From positions 62,001-126,000 of the forward strand of contig JBCBBJ010000005.1 in NCBI GenBank assembly GCA_038531745.1: a stretch of DNA of 64,000 nt, given 5' to 3'. How positions within the stretch are numbered: position 1 is the first letter of the stretch; every line of letters starts with the position of its first letter. This DNA is from CALLPQ01 sp038531745. Lineage in GTDB: Bacteria; Pseudomonadota; Alphaproteobacteria; Caulobacterales; Parvularculaceae. Shown one piece after another: positions 26,397-34,756 of this stretch. The notes beneath the pieces were generated by a model. The model made no database searches and had not been told where the DNA came from. It was given only the letters and a program-made list of their open reading frames with translations. The position numbers were made by a program, and so were the translations under genes.

Positions 26397-28016
26397 ATGG
26401 TTGCACAAGTTCAGACCTTTGCGTTCCACGGTGTGGAAGCCCAACCGGTCACCGTTCAGGTCCAGGTTAGCGGCGGGGCCAACGGGTTTGCCATTGTGGG
26501 TCTGCCGGACAAGGCTGTTTCCGAAGCCCGTGAACGGGTGCGCGCGGCGCTCACCGCGGTAGGGCTCGGTCTGCCTGCCAAACGGATCACGGTAAATCTG
26601 GCTCCCGCCGATTTACCCAAGGAGGGCAGTCATTTTGACCTGCCCATTGCCCTGGCCCTGCTCATGGAAATTGGTGCCATGCCCCGCGATGTTGCCGACG
26701 GTTTTGCTGTCATGGGGGAGTTGGGATTGGACGGATCGATCACCGCCGTCACCGGGGCCCTACCGGCGGCGGTGGCGGCCAATGGTAAAAGCCTGGGCTT
26801 GATTTGCCCCCATGATGTGGGGGCGGAGGCGGCCTGGGCCGGGGATGACTTTGATCTGTTGGCGCCGGTGAGCCTGATCCAGCTGGTCAATCATTTTAAA
26901 GGCAATCAGGTGCTGACGCGGCCTTCGCCCGGCGGTTTGGCGCCCGCGGCCATACCGCCCGATATGATCGATGTGCGCGGCCAGGAAACGGCCAAGCGAG
27001 CACTCGAAATTGCCGCCGCTGGGGGCCATAATCTCTTGATGGTGGGTCCGCCGGGGGCCGGTAAGTCTATGTTGGCAGCGCGATTGCCGGGCCTGTTGCC
27101 GCCCCTGACCGCGGCGGAGATGCTGGATGTCTCCATGATCCATTCAATCGCCGGGTTGCTGGACCAGGGGCGGTTGACGAGAGAACGACCGTTCCGGGCG
27201 CCGCACCATTCCGCGTCCATGGCGGCCATGGTTGGCGGCGGTATCAAGGCGCGACCGGGGGAGGCATCCCTAGCGCACCATGGGGTCCTGTTTCTTGACG
27301 AACTACCGGAATTTTCAAGTCCCGTTCTCGATAGTTTACGCCAACCCCTGGAAACGGGCGACGTCCTGATTGCCCGGGCGAACTTTCATGTGCGGTATCC
27401 TGCGCGGTTTCAGTTGGTGGCAGCCATGAACCCGTGCAAATGCGGGTATGGGCGGGCCAGCGGCAATAATTGCGGGCGCGGCCCAAACTGCGAGGCGGTG
27501 TACCAGGCCCGGGTTTCGGGGCCCCTGCTCGATCGGATGGACTTGTCAGTAACACTGCCGGCGGTGGCGCCCGGCGATCTGGCGGCCCCGCCCACGGGCG
27601 AGACCAGTGCCCAGATTGCCGCCCGGATTGCCGAGGCCCGGACCCGGCAGACCGCCCGGATGGCAACACTGGCGACCGATGATGGTGTTGGCACGCCTGC
27701 GCCCTGCCCAACCAATGCCAGTCTGTCCGATGCCCTCCTCGCCAAAGTGGCCATACCCGATGCCGATGGCCAACAGCTCATGAGCCGAGCCACCGAAGCA
27801 TTAAACCTGTCGGCGCGGGGGTATCACCGCGTGCTCCGTGTGGCGCGCACGATCGCTGATCTTGATGGGTCTGACGCCATCAGGCGGTCACATCTTGCCG
27901 AAGCGATTAGCTTTCGCCAGTCCAATCAACAGGGCGCGAACCAGACCGGGCCAGCGGCCAATTATGCCGGGGCAGGCAATAGTGGGAGGCGGTCGATTGG
28001 TATGGCCGGGGAGTAG
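26397..28016 (+). CDS. comM: YifB/ComM family Mg-chelatase-like AAA+ helicase
   Basis: About 539 residues from ATG 26397, which follows a strong GAGGAGAGA ribosome binding site; the in-frame extension to 26241 lacks one. N-terminal Lon-protease-like fold (about 1-170: VGLPDKAVSEARERVRAAL, LPKEGSHFDLPIALALL), then an AAA+ domain with Walker A GPPGAGKSMLA near residue 220 and Walker B LFLDELPEF near 300, and a Mg-chelatase C-terminal region. Cys residues in NPCKCGYGRASGNNCGRGP may form the zinc-binding loop typical of ComM. ComM extends branch migration during natural transformation. A LexA box upstream suggests DNA-damage control. Confidence 0.93.
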   Translation: MVAQVQTFAFHGVEAQPVTVQVQVSGGANGFAIVGLPDKAVSEARERVRAALTAVGLGLPAKRITVNLAPADLPKEGSHFDLPIALALLMEIGAMPRDVADGFAVMGELGLDGSITAVTGALPAAVAANGKSLGLICPHDVGAEAAWAGDDFDLLAPVSLIQLVNHFKGNQVLTRPSPGGLAPAAIPPDMIDVRGQETAKRALEIAAAGGHNLLMVGPPGAGKSMLAARLPGLLPPLTAAEMLDVSMIHSIAGLLDQGRLTRERPFRAPHHSASMAAMVGGGIKARPGEASLAHHGVLFLDELPEFSSPVLDSLRQPLETGDVLIARANFHVRYPARFQLVAAMNPCKCGYGRASGNNCGRGPNCEAVYQARVSGPLLDRMDLSVTLPAVAPGDLAAPPTGETSAQIAARIAEARTRQTARMATLATDDGVGTPAPCPTNASLSDALLAKVAIPDADGQQLMSRATEALNLSARGYHRVLRVARTIADLDGSDAIRRSHLAEAISFRQSNQQGANQTGPAANYAGAGNSGRRSIGMAGE

Positions 28017-28036
28017 TGGGCTGCGCGGTGCGGCGC

Positions 28037-29173
28037 TTATTTGATGTGGAAAGTGAATGTCCGGCTGGCCACCGATTGGCCATCGCGGGTCAGGGTATAC
28101 CGGGCCTCATAAGCGCCGGGCACCCATCCGCCGGCGGGCGCGCGACGGCCAGCAAAGGCAAACCAGCTAATATTGTTTTTCTCCAAAACGGACGAGGTGT
28201 CATAGATCAAACGGCCCCCCGGCGCGCGAAGGGTAAAATGCTGGCGATCGTTTTCTTCGGTCCCATAGCTGTCCACCCAGATCACAATGGCGGGGCTTTT
28301 TGTCGTGATTGTCAGGCGGTCATACCGACCGACCCGTGCCCGTTGTGCGGTTGCAGCCCCCTCGGCCACACCCATCGCCAAGATGCCGGTTGGTACATAC
28401 TCAAACTGTGCCAACGCCGCCGGCGTCCAAAGCGGTGCCCGCCGCCCCTCACACCCGCGCTTTTTTGTTGCCGATGACGGCGCATCTTCGATCGAGACAC
28501 CAACCGGTATGCCTACAAACGGGTCCACTGGCTCGCCGCGATGGCGGACCGTGAACTCAACATGGGGAAACTCGGTCCTCCCCGACAGACCGATGGACCC
28601 GATCACAGCCCCCCGCGCCACCCGGTCGCCGGGCCGCACCTGCACCGAGCCTTTTTTGAGATGGCTATATTGCGTCACCCAATCCTGATTGTGGCGGATC
28701 ACAACACCATTGCCCGCCTCCCGGCCAGCCACCGCGTCGAAACCGATATCACGCACCGAGACATCGGCCATGCCATCACGAACGGCCTCAACAACCCCGC
28801 CCGCAGCCGCCAAAACGGCAACGCCAACACGCATATCGGCCAGCGTAGGCGTTCGAAAATCGGTGCCGGTGGCGCCGTCATAACTCAGCCGACCGCACCC
28901 ATGGTCGAGACGACCCGGGCCCGGGTCCAGATCAACATAGTGCTGAATAACGCACGCCCCTGGCGTCTGCGGATTAACGGTGCACTCCACCGGACTATCA
29001 AACCGGACCATTGATGGGTCAGCGCTTGCCAGGTCTTGAGCCGAAGCCGCAATCGCACCCACGCCCACGCTATTCGAGAGCAAGACACCGGAAACCAGCA
29101 CAAAAAACAGGGGACGCAGCGCCAACCGCCTACGCCGCCGCCATTGACCGTCAAAGCCTTTCAAAAACAGCAT
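28037..29173 (-). CDS. M23 (LytM) peptidase homologue with altered zinc ligands
   Basis: 378 residues: an Arg-rich start and hydrophobic segment (about 10-45) serve as signal peptide or anchor, then a LytM fold at about 80-225 and a C-terminal beta domain (about 285-378). In LytM the zinc is held by H-x-x-x-D and by the second His of H-x-H. Here the first His is Ala101 in GATGTDF (Asp105 kept), and the H-x-H is H204-V-E206. The catalytic-type His171 (YSHL) and His204 are present. Two of three zinc ligands are therefore changed, so the protein may be a catalytically weak or inactive LytM factor that regulates amidases. It is read on the opposite strand to comM, with 20 bp between their ends. 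Confidence 0.85.
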   Translation of the reverse strand: MLFLKGFDGQWRRRRRLALRPLFFVLVSGVLLSNSVGVGAIAASAQDLASADPSMVRFDSPVECTVNPQTPGACVIQHYVDLDPGPGRLDHGCGRLSYDGATGTDFRTPTLADMRVGVAVLAAAGGVVEAVRDGMADVSVRDIGFDAVAGREAGNGVVIRHNQDWVTQYSHLKKGSVQVRPGDRVARGAVIGSIGLSGRTEFPHVEFTVRHRGEPVDPFVGIPVGVSIEDAPSSATKKRGCEGRRAPLWTPAALAQFEYVPTGILAMGVAEGAATAQRARVGRYDRLTITTKSPAIVIWVDSYGTEENDRQHFTLRAPGGRLIYDTSSVLEKNNISWFAFAGRRAPAGGWVPGAYEARYTLTRDGQSVASRTFTFHIK

Positions 29174-29252
29174 TCGTTTTGCCTAAGAAACTAAATAAAT
29201 CGGCTTGAAGCAGTACGGCAACAAAACCCGGCACAAGAGACGCCGCCAGCGT

Positions 29253-29804
29253 CTACTCGTCGCCTGTTATTGTTTCGATCGTCAAATTATCGTTTGTATA
29301 GATGCAGATTGCCCCTGCCACGGCCATGGCCTTTCGAACGATCGCTTCAGCGTCCAGTGTCGTCTCGTCAAGCAGTGCCCTGGCGGCGGCCCGCGCATAA
29401 GCGCCTCCCGACCCGATACCCGTGATCCCATGTTCAGGCTCAAGCACATCGCCCACACCGGAGATCGTTAACGTCACCTCAGCATCGGCAACAATCAACA
29501 TTGCTTCCAGCCGGCGCAGGAACCGGTCAGTCCGCCAGTCTTTGGCAAGCTCAACCGAGGCGCGTGTCAACTGCCCCGGGTATTGGTCAAGTTTTGCCTC
29601 CAACCGTTCCAGCAAGGTAAAGGCGTCGGCTGTGGCGCCTGCAAACCCGGCAATCACCCGGCCGCCGCTCCCGATCCGGCGCACCTTGCGCGCATCGCCC
29701 TTCGCCATGGTGTCGCCCAGCGTCACCTGGCCATCACCACCAACGCAAACCCTATTGCCCCGGCGCACCGCCAAAATTGTTGTGCCATGCATTTCAATTG
29801 CCAT
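29253..29804 (-). CDS. hslV: ATP-dependent protease subunit HslV
   Basis: 183 residues. After processing at HG-TT the mature chain starts with the catalytic Thr1; Asp17 (GGDGQVTLG) and Lys33 (DARKVRR) complete the active site. HslV is a dodecameric proteasome-like peptidase that degrades unfolded and regulatory proteins with the AAA+ unfoldase HslU. hslU usually follows hslV directly, but here the next gene on the strand is the M23 homologue and no hslU occurs in the window. The position next to the his operon is as in other alphaproteobacteria. Confidence 0.96.
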   Translation of the reverse strand: MAIEMHGTTILAVRRGNRVCVGGDGQVTLGDTMAKGDARKVRRIGSGGRVIAGFAGATADAFTLLERLEAKLDQYPGQLTRASVELAKDWRTDRFLRRLEAMLIVADAEVTLTISGVGDVLEPEHGITGIGSGGAYARAAARALLDETTLDAEAIVRKAMAVAGAICIYTNDNLTIETITGDE

Positions 29805-29913
29805 ACGCTATTCCTATTTATCGGGCATATTATTGTCGTTAATGTGCCCGCTTGCCAACCAAAGTGCCGGGCCGATCCCGACACATAAAACGCAAGGGGG
29901 TTCGGAATTACCA

Positions 29914-30249
29914 GTGAAATTTGTCAGATTGCTCAGCGGCGCCGTCGCCTACACCATCATCCTGCTGGAGGTTTATTCCGGCGCCATCCAGGGTCCATTA
30001 TGGTGGGTGCTGCCCGGCGGGCTCGTCCTGTCTTTGTTGATTGCCATTCAGCTCCAGGCGGAGAGCGGGCCTGATGACCGCGTCAACCCGCTGGTCAATG
30101 TTGCCCAATGGGTTGGCACGTTGGGCCTCGCATTCGGCGCCTCTTATGTGGCCAATTATTTTGGGCGGGATATGATCCCGTGTGAATTGCTGAAACTTGA
30201 GGGGTGGACGGGACCGGCGGAAATCGCCCGCCAATGCGCCTTGTCGTGA
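29914..30249 (+). CDS. Small membrane protein of unknown function
   Basis: 111 residues from GTG 29914, preceded by AAGGGGG. The frame stays open back to 29422, but that part runs antisense through hslV and is not coding. Three hydrophobic segments are visible: about residues 5-20 (LLSGAVAYTIILLEVY), 27-45 (LWWVLPGGLVLSLLIAI) and 65-82. The C-terminus is polar with two Cys. It lies between divergent hslV and hisB, 121 bp before hisB. No family is recognised. Confidence 0.6.
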   Translation: MKFVRLLSGAVAYTIILLEVYSGAIQGPLWWVLPGGLVLSLLIAIQLQAESGPDDRVNPLVNVAQWVGTLGLAFGASYVANYFGRDMIPCELLKLEGWTGPAEIARQCALS

Positions 30250-30370
30250 AAGGGTGCCCCCTTAGCTGCCCCCCCCCAATCGGCGTCATGCCGGCATTCA
30301 AAGACCAGCGGTTGGCATTTCTTGAGATTTATGCGCTAAGCCACGCGTGAAACCAACATGAGAGGTTGCG

Positions 30371-30964
30371 ATGCGCAGCGCCACCATCAATCGCACCACC
30401 AAAGAAACGGAAATCGCCGTTACCATCACCCTCGACGGGACCGGTACCTATGATGTTGAGACGGGCATCGGGTTTTTCGATCATATGCTGGAAGGGTTCG
30501 CCAAACACGCCCTGATCGATCTCAACGTCCGGTGTAAGGGTGATTTACATATTGATATGCATCACACGGTTGAGGATGTGGGCATCGTGATGGGCCAAGC
30601 CGCCGCCAAAGCGTTGGGGGATTGTGTGGGCATTCGCCGATTTGGCAGCGCCTATATCCCTATGGATGAGACCTTGTCGCGGGCATCCCTCGATATCGCC
30701 AAGAGGCCCTATCTGATCTGGCGTGTTGATTTCAAACGCCCAAAAGTGGGCACCATGGATACCGAGCTGTTCAAGGAATGGTTTCACGCCTTTGCCACCA
30801 ATGCCGGGCTCTGCCTGCATGTGGAAAATATTTACGGCGAGAATACCCACCACATTATTGAAAGCTGTTTCAAGGCAACCGCCCGGGCCTTTCGCCAAGG
30901 CCTGGAAATAGACCCCAGGGCAGGGGAGGCAATGCCCTCCACCAAAGGGGTCCTCGGTAGCTAA
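30371..30964 (+). CDS. hisB: Imidazoleglycerol-phosphate dehydratase
   Basis: 197 residues, the monofunctional HisB. It removes water from imidazole glycerol phosphate to give imidazole acetol phosphate in histidine synthesis. Metal-binding signatures are DMHHTVEDVGIVMGQA near residue 60 and ENTHHIIESCFKATARA near 155; GIGFFDHMLEGFAKHA is also typical. A GAGAGG ribosome binding site precedes the ATG. It is the first gene of the hisBHAFE cluster, all on the plus strand. Confidence 0.97.
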   Translation: MRSATINRTTKETEIAVTITLDGTGTYDVETGIGFFDHMLEGFAKHALIDLNVRCKGDLHIDMHHTVEDVGIVMGQAAAKALGDCVGIRRFGSAYIPMDETLSRASLDIAKRPYLIWRVDFKRPKVGTMDTELFKEWFHAFATNAGLCLHVENIYGENTHHIIESCFKATARAFRQGLEIDPRAGEAMPSTKGVLGS

Positions 30965-31045
30965 GGCGCAGCCCGTTTGGGACCCAGCGTCGTCGCCTTA
31001 CAGATTCCGCTTTCCTTCCCCTAGCCGCCACGGTACGGCAACGCC

Positions 31046-31750
31046 ATGACCGCAGAGCCTGCAAATTCCAGCCCAATGACGATTGCCATCATTGATCTTG
31101 GTGTTGGCAATCTGCGATCCGTACACAAAGCGGTGGAACGGGCCGCGCATGATCGCAACCTTGCCGCTCACGCCCACGTGACCCAAAGTTGCGATGCAGT
31201 GCGGGCCGCAGACTGTGTCATCCTGCCCGGTGTTGGCGCGTTTGGCGCGTGCATGGCCGGGTTCAATGCCATCCCGGGCCTGCGCGAAGTTTTTGATGAG
31301 ATGGTCAGCGATGGGGAGAAGCCAATATTAGGCATATGCGTGGGCATGCAGATACTCGCCAGCCGCGGTCTTGAGTTTGGGGATCGGCACGGTCTTGGCT
31401 ATATCCCGGGAACCATCAGGCCCATTGACGTGGCGGCGTCATCGGTTCGTGTACCCCATATGGGCTGGAACCAGATCAAAACGCTAAAGCCGCACCCCGT
31501 GTTGACGCCAACCAGGGAGGAAGACACGGCCCTTGATGGGGCCGATCTTTATTTTCTGCATTCCTACCATTTTGACGCCGAGAATGAAGATGATGTGGTC
31601 GCCAGTTGCGCCTATGGCCACGGCTCACCGCTCAGCGTCATGGTCGGCAGAGGCAGTCTTGTGGGTGTGCAGTTTCATCCGGAAAAAAGCCAATTGGCGG
31701 GCCTGCACCTTCTCGGTAATTTTCTTCAGTGGACGGTGGATCGCCCATGA
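31046..31750 (+). CDS. hisH: Imidazole glycerol phosphate synthase, glutaminase subunit
   Basis: 234 residues. A class I glutamine amidotransferase supplying NH3 to HisF. The nucleophile Cys (about residue 98) is in GICVGMQILASRGLEFG, the catalytic His/Glu pair in GVQFHPEKSQLAG near the C-terminus. IIDLGVGNLRSV near residue 15 is the N-terminal pattern. An in-frame ATG at 31076 is the alternative start and would remove ten non-conserved residues. Its stop codon overlaps the hisA start (ATGA), which indicates translational coupling. Confidence 0.96.
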   Translation: MTAEPANSSPMTIAIIDLGVGNLRSVHKAVERAAHDRNLAAHAHVTQSCDAVRAADCVILPGVGAFGACMAGFNAIPGLREVFDEMVSDGEKPILGICVGMQILASRGLEFGDRHGLGYIPGTIRPIDVAASSVRVPHMGWNQIKTLKPHPVLTPTREEDTALDGADLYFLHSYHFDAENEDDVVASCAYGHGSPLSVMVGRGSLVGVQFHPEKSQLAGLHLLGNFLQWTVDRP

Positions 31751-32493
31751 TAGACTTCAGTCTCTATCCCGCTATTGATCTGAAAGATGGCAAATGCGTG
31801 CGTCTTCTCCATGGGGAGATGGACAAGGCAACCGTCTATCATGAAGACCCCGCCACCCAGGCCGGTGTGTTTGAGGCAAGCGGTTTCACCAATTTGCATA
31901 TTGTTGATCTTGACGGTGCCTTTAGCGGCCAGAGCGAAAATGTTACCCGGGTTAAAGAGATCATTGCCCAAACCAAGGCCCAGACACAATTGGGCGGGGG
32001 GATCCGCACACTGACCGCCGTGGAGGGATGGCTTGATGCCGGTATTCACCGCGTCATCTTAGGAACGGCGGCCGTGGAAAATCCGGCTTTTGTTCAGGCG
32101 GCGGCAGGCGCGTTCCCGGAGCAGATTGTTGTGGGAATTGATGCTCGCGAGGGCCGGGTCAAAACCGCCGGATGGGGCACCGACACCAGTTTTACCGCCG
32201 CTGATATCGCCCGGCGATTTGAGGATTACGGCGTTGCGGCGCTGGTCTTTACCGATATTGGCCGCGATGGCGCGCTTAGCGGCGTCAATGTTGCGGCCAC
32301 CGCCGATCTCGCCCGGGCCGTCTCAATCCCGGTGATTGCGTCGGGCGGTGTTGCGTCGGTGCAAGATATCACCAATCTGCGGGCGGCAGACGCGCCCATC
32401 GAAGGGGTGATCATTGGCCGGGCACTGTATGATGGTCGAATTGATCCGTCCACGGCATTACGCGCAGCAACAGGGGGCCCGGACCCATGTTGA
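31747..32493 (+). CDS. hisA: ProFAR isomerase HisA
   Basis: 248 residues from ATG 31747, overlapping hisH by four bases. A (beta-alpha)8 barrel that opens the ribose ring of ProFAR in an Amadori rearrangement. Typical segments are PAIDLKDGKCVRLLHGEMD near residue 7, HIVDLDGAFSGQ near 55, QLGGGIRTL near 80, VVGIDAREGRVKTAGW near 125 and FTDIGRDGALSGVN near 170, with a phosphate-binding IASGGVASVQD near 198. Its 3' end overlaps hisF by seven bases. Confidence 0.97.
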   Translation: MIDFSLYPAIDLKDGKCVRLLHGEMDKATVYHEDPATQAGVFEASGFTNLHIVDLDGAFSGQSENVTRVKEIIAQTKAQTQLGGGIRTLTAVEGWLDAGIHRVILGTAAVENPAFVQAAAGAFPEQIVVGIDAREGRVKTAGWGTDTSFTAADIARRFEDYGVAALVFTDIGRDGALSGVNVAATADLARAVSIPVIASGGVASVQDITNLRAADAPIEGVIIGRALYDGRIDPSTALRAATGGPDPC

Positions 32494-33269
32494 ATATCAG
32501 GATCATCCCGTGCCTAGATGTGAAGGATGGCCGCGTGGTGAAGGGGGTCAATTTTGTTGACTTGCGCGATGCTGGTGACCCGGTGGCCGCCGCCATTGCC
32601 TATGATGCGGCGGGCGCCGATGAGCTTTGCTTTCTTGATATCTCCGCCAGCTACGAGGGGCGGGGCATTTTGCTTGATCAAGTGGCCCAGGTGGCAGAAC
32701 AGTGTTTTATGCCCTTGACTGTTGGCGGCGGTGTGCGCAGTACGGATGATTTTCGCCGCTTGTTGATGGCCGGGGCCGATAAAGTATCGGTCAACACCGC
32801 CGCCGTGAAAGACCCGGATCTTGTGCGCCGGGCGGCAGAGCAATTTGGTGCCCAATGTGTCACCGTTGCCATCGATGCGCGTGCGGTGGGGGCGGGGCAT
32901 TGGGAAATCTTCACCCATGGGGGTCGCAATCCCACCGGGATTGATGCGGTTGCCTTCGCCCAAAAGGTAACCGGCCTCGGTGCCGGTGAAATCCTACTCA
33001 CCTCCATGGACCGGGACGGGGTGAAAACCGGCTATGATCTTGCACTGACCCGCGCCATTACCCGTGCGGTTTCAGTCCCGGTTATTGCGTCCGGCGGGGT
33101 GGGGACGCTCGATCATCTTGTTGACGGGGTGCGTGAGGGCGGGGCCAATGCCGTTCTTGCGGCCTCAATCTTTCATTTTGGCACGCACACCATTGCGGAG
33201 GCGCGGGCCGCCCTGCGCGCCGCTGGCCTGCCCGTGCGCAAGGACTTTTACCATGACAACGCCCGCTGA
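32487..33269 (+). CDS. hisF: Imidazole glycerol phosphate synthase, cyclase subunit
   Basis: 260 residues, (beta-alpha)8 barrel paired with HisH. Closes the imidazole ring using ammonia tunnelled from HisH and releases AICAR for purine synthesis. IIPCLDVKDGRVVKGVNFVDLRDAGDP at the N-terminus holds the catalytic Asp of DVKDG; the second catalytic Asp is in LLTSMDRDGVKTGYD near residue 175. PLTVGGGVRSTDDFRRLL and VIASGGVGTLDHLV supply phosphate-binding loops. It overlaps hisE by 17 bases. Confidence 0.97.
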   Translation: MLNIRIIPCLDVKDGRVVKGVNFVDLRDAGDPVAAAIAYDAAGADELCFLDISASYEGRGILLDQVAQVAEQCFMPLTVGGGVRSTDDFRRLLMAGADKVSVNTAAVKDPDLVRRAAEQFGAQCVTVAIDARAVGAGHWEIFTHGGRNPTGIDAVAFAQKVTGLGAGEILLTSMDRDGVKTGYDLALTRAITRAVSVPVIASGGVGTLDHLVDGVREGGANAVLAASIFHFGTHTIAEARAALRAAGLPVRKDFYHDNAR

Positions 33270-33585
33270 TCTGTCTGTTCTTACGCGCCTCGCCGCCACC
33301 ATCGCGGCCCGTCGCGGGGATGATCCGCAAACATCCTATACAGCCGCGCTTCTTGCCCGGGGCACAGACCATTGCGCGCGCAAGTTTGGCGAGGAAGCGG
33401 TGGAGACGATCATTGCCGGAACGCAGACGGATAAAGATGCCCTGTGCAGAGAGGCGGCAGACACACTCTATCATCTTCTCGTTCTACTGGCCGCGCACGA
33501 CCTATCGCTGAGCGATGTCACCGAGATATTAGCCAACCGCGAAGGCATATCAGGCCATGTGGAGAAGGCCGGCCGTTCATCTTGA
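33253..33585 (+). CDS. hisE: Phosphoribosyl-ATP pyrophosphatase
   Basis: 110 residues from ATG 33253, within the end of hisF; the longer frame from 33064 is a shadow of hisF. HisE hydrolyses phosphoribosyl-ATP to phosphoribosyl-AMP. It is an all-alpha MazG-like fold with Glu-rich metal sites: SYTAALLARGTDHCARKFGEEAVETIIA near residue 28 and LCREAADTLYHLLVLLAAHDLSL near 65. It closes the his cluster. hisI, hisG and hisD are not in the window. Confidence 0.95.
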   Translation: MTTPADLSVLTRLAATIAARRGDDPQTSYTAALLARGTDHCARKFGEEAVETIIAGTQTDKDALCREAADTLYHLLVLLAAHDLSLSDVTEILANREGISGHVEKAGRSS

Positions 33586-33645
33586 GATAGTGGCTTTTAT
33601 CCGTATCAGGATTGTACACTCTACTCACTGTGTGTGAGCCCCGTC

Positions 33646-34347
33646 TTACCGGGTCATCAGCCAAGTTTTGATAAGCTGAATGCCTTCCGCGCCCAACAGC
33701 ACAAGCAGCAGAACCCACGCAAGGCCGAGCGTAAGGCCAAAGATTACCAACAGGCCATCACGCTCAATCAGGCCAATGGCAGCGATGGTCACACCGATAC
33801 CAGGCGCGGTATTGGTGGAGGGGAGGGGCACCAATATTGACGCACACGGAATAAGTAAAAGCGCCCCCACGAGGCGCGCACCGACGCCCTCGGTCAAAAA
33901 GGTCAGGCGAGGAAAAGCCAAGCGCTCAAACCAGCCGATATATTTTGACGCACGGGTGACAACCCCTTCAAATTGCGCCACCCCAAACGACCGGTTGGCA
34001 AGCCGCGTTGGAAACCAGGGATGGGCCCTGCCCGCGGCCAGTTGGGCGGCAAGGGCCAGCATGGGCAGCGCCACCAATTGCGGCAATCCATAAACAAACG
34101 GCAGACAGCACGGCAGCGCCAATAACAGCAGCAAAAAGCCGTAGGCCCGCTGGTCCATCAGCGCCACGAGCCCGCCAAGGGTCACGGTTGCATCGGCCTT
34201 CGTGTCAGACTCGGTTTCGGGCGAGGTGGGCGCGGATGAGCCATGCAACCCCGCCAAAAGCGACAGCAAAAACGCTGTTGCCCCCTGCATGTCCTCAGGA
34301 TCATGTGCGGGGTCTGGCGCAGGGTCGGTCTGATGGTGGTGGGTCAT
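33646..34347 (-). CDS. ExoD-like integral membrane protein
   Basis: 233 residues. A polar, acidic N-terminus of about 60 residues is followed by GGLVALMDQRAYGFLLLLLALPCCLPF, the characteristic start of the ExoD family, and about four or five membrane segments. ExoD is named for an effect on exopolysaccharide synthesis in Rhizobium; its biochemical role is unknown. It converges with the his operon and is separated from it by 60 bp. It belongs to the inner membrane. Confidence 0.8.
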   Translation of the reverse strand: MTHHHQTDPAPDPAHDPEDMQGATAFLLSLLAGLHGSSAPTSPETESDTKADATVTLGGLVALMDQRAYGFLLLLLALPCCLPFVYGLPQLVALPMLALAAQLAAGRAHPWFPTRLANRSFGVAQFEGVVTRASKYIGWFERLAFPRLTFLTEGVGARLVGALLLIPCASILVPLPSTNTAPGIGVTIAAIGLIERDGLLVIFGLTLGLAWVLLLVLLGAEGIQLIKTWLMTR

Positions 34348-34472
34348 GGTTTGCGCACATCAATCACTTAAAGGCTTTGCGCGGAAAACTGTGCCGCACC
34401 AACATTATTTTTTTGCTACCATTTTTGCCAGTGGGCGGTATAAGCGGAGCCGCACGCGCAAAGTCCCAGGTT

Positions 34473-34557
34473 GCCCCTGTGGCGGAATTGGTAGACGCGC
34501 TTGATTCAAAATCAAGTGTCTTCGGACGTGCCCGTTCGAGTCGGGCCAGGGGCACCA
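34473..34557 (+). tRNA. tRNA-Leu (anticodon CAA)
   Basis: 85 nt with the acceptor stem GCCCCTG/CAGGGGC, the D-loop with GGTAGACGC, an anticodon stem CTTGA/TCAAG around TTCAAAA (anticodon CAA at 34507-34509), a long class II variable arm (TGTCTTCGGACGTG), and the T-arm with GTTCGAGTC. The discriminator A is followed by an encoded CCA. All features fit tRNA-Leu reading UUG codons. Confidence 0.97.
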
Positions 34558-34756
34558 TTTTCCTCTACGGGGAATATTCGCTTGTTTCTGATGTTCAGAC
34601 TGTCGGGGACTCTTTCCCGTCAAACAGGCCCTGGGGCGGGGTGTTATTCTCCACACTGATTTCCCCTGCCTATTGTCCTCAGTGGTATGACCGGTTCAAC
34701 CACATCGTCGGTTAGAGCCAACCGTCGGTAAGGATATCGTTACCTCTACCGAAGGC

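Noticed and set aside
29422..29913. In-frame upstream extension of the small membrane protein gene (275 codons in total)
   Set aside because: It runs antisense through hslV. The GTG at 29914 has a good ribosome binding site, and the extension has no protein-like character.
29805..29913. Sigma32 promoter for hslV
   Set aside because: CTTG occurs, but no CYTATNT element lies at the required distance.
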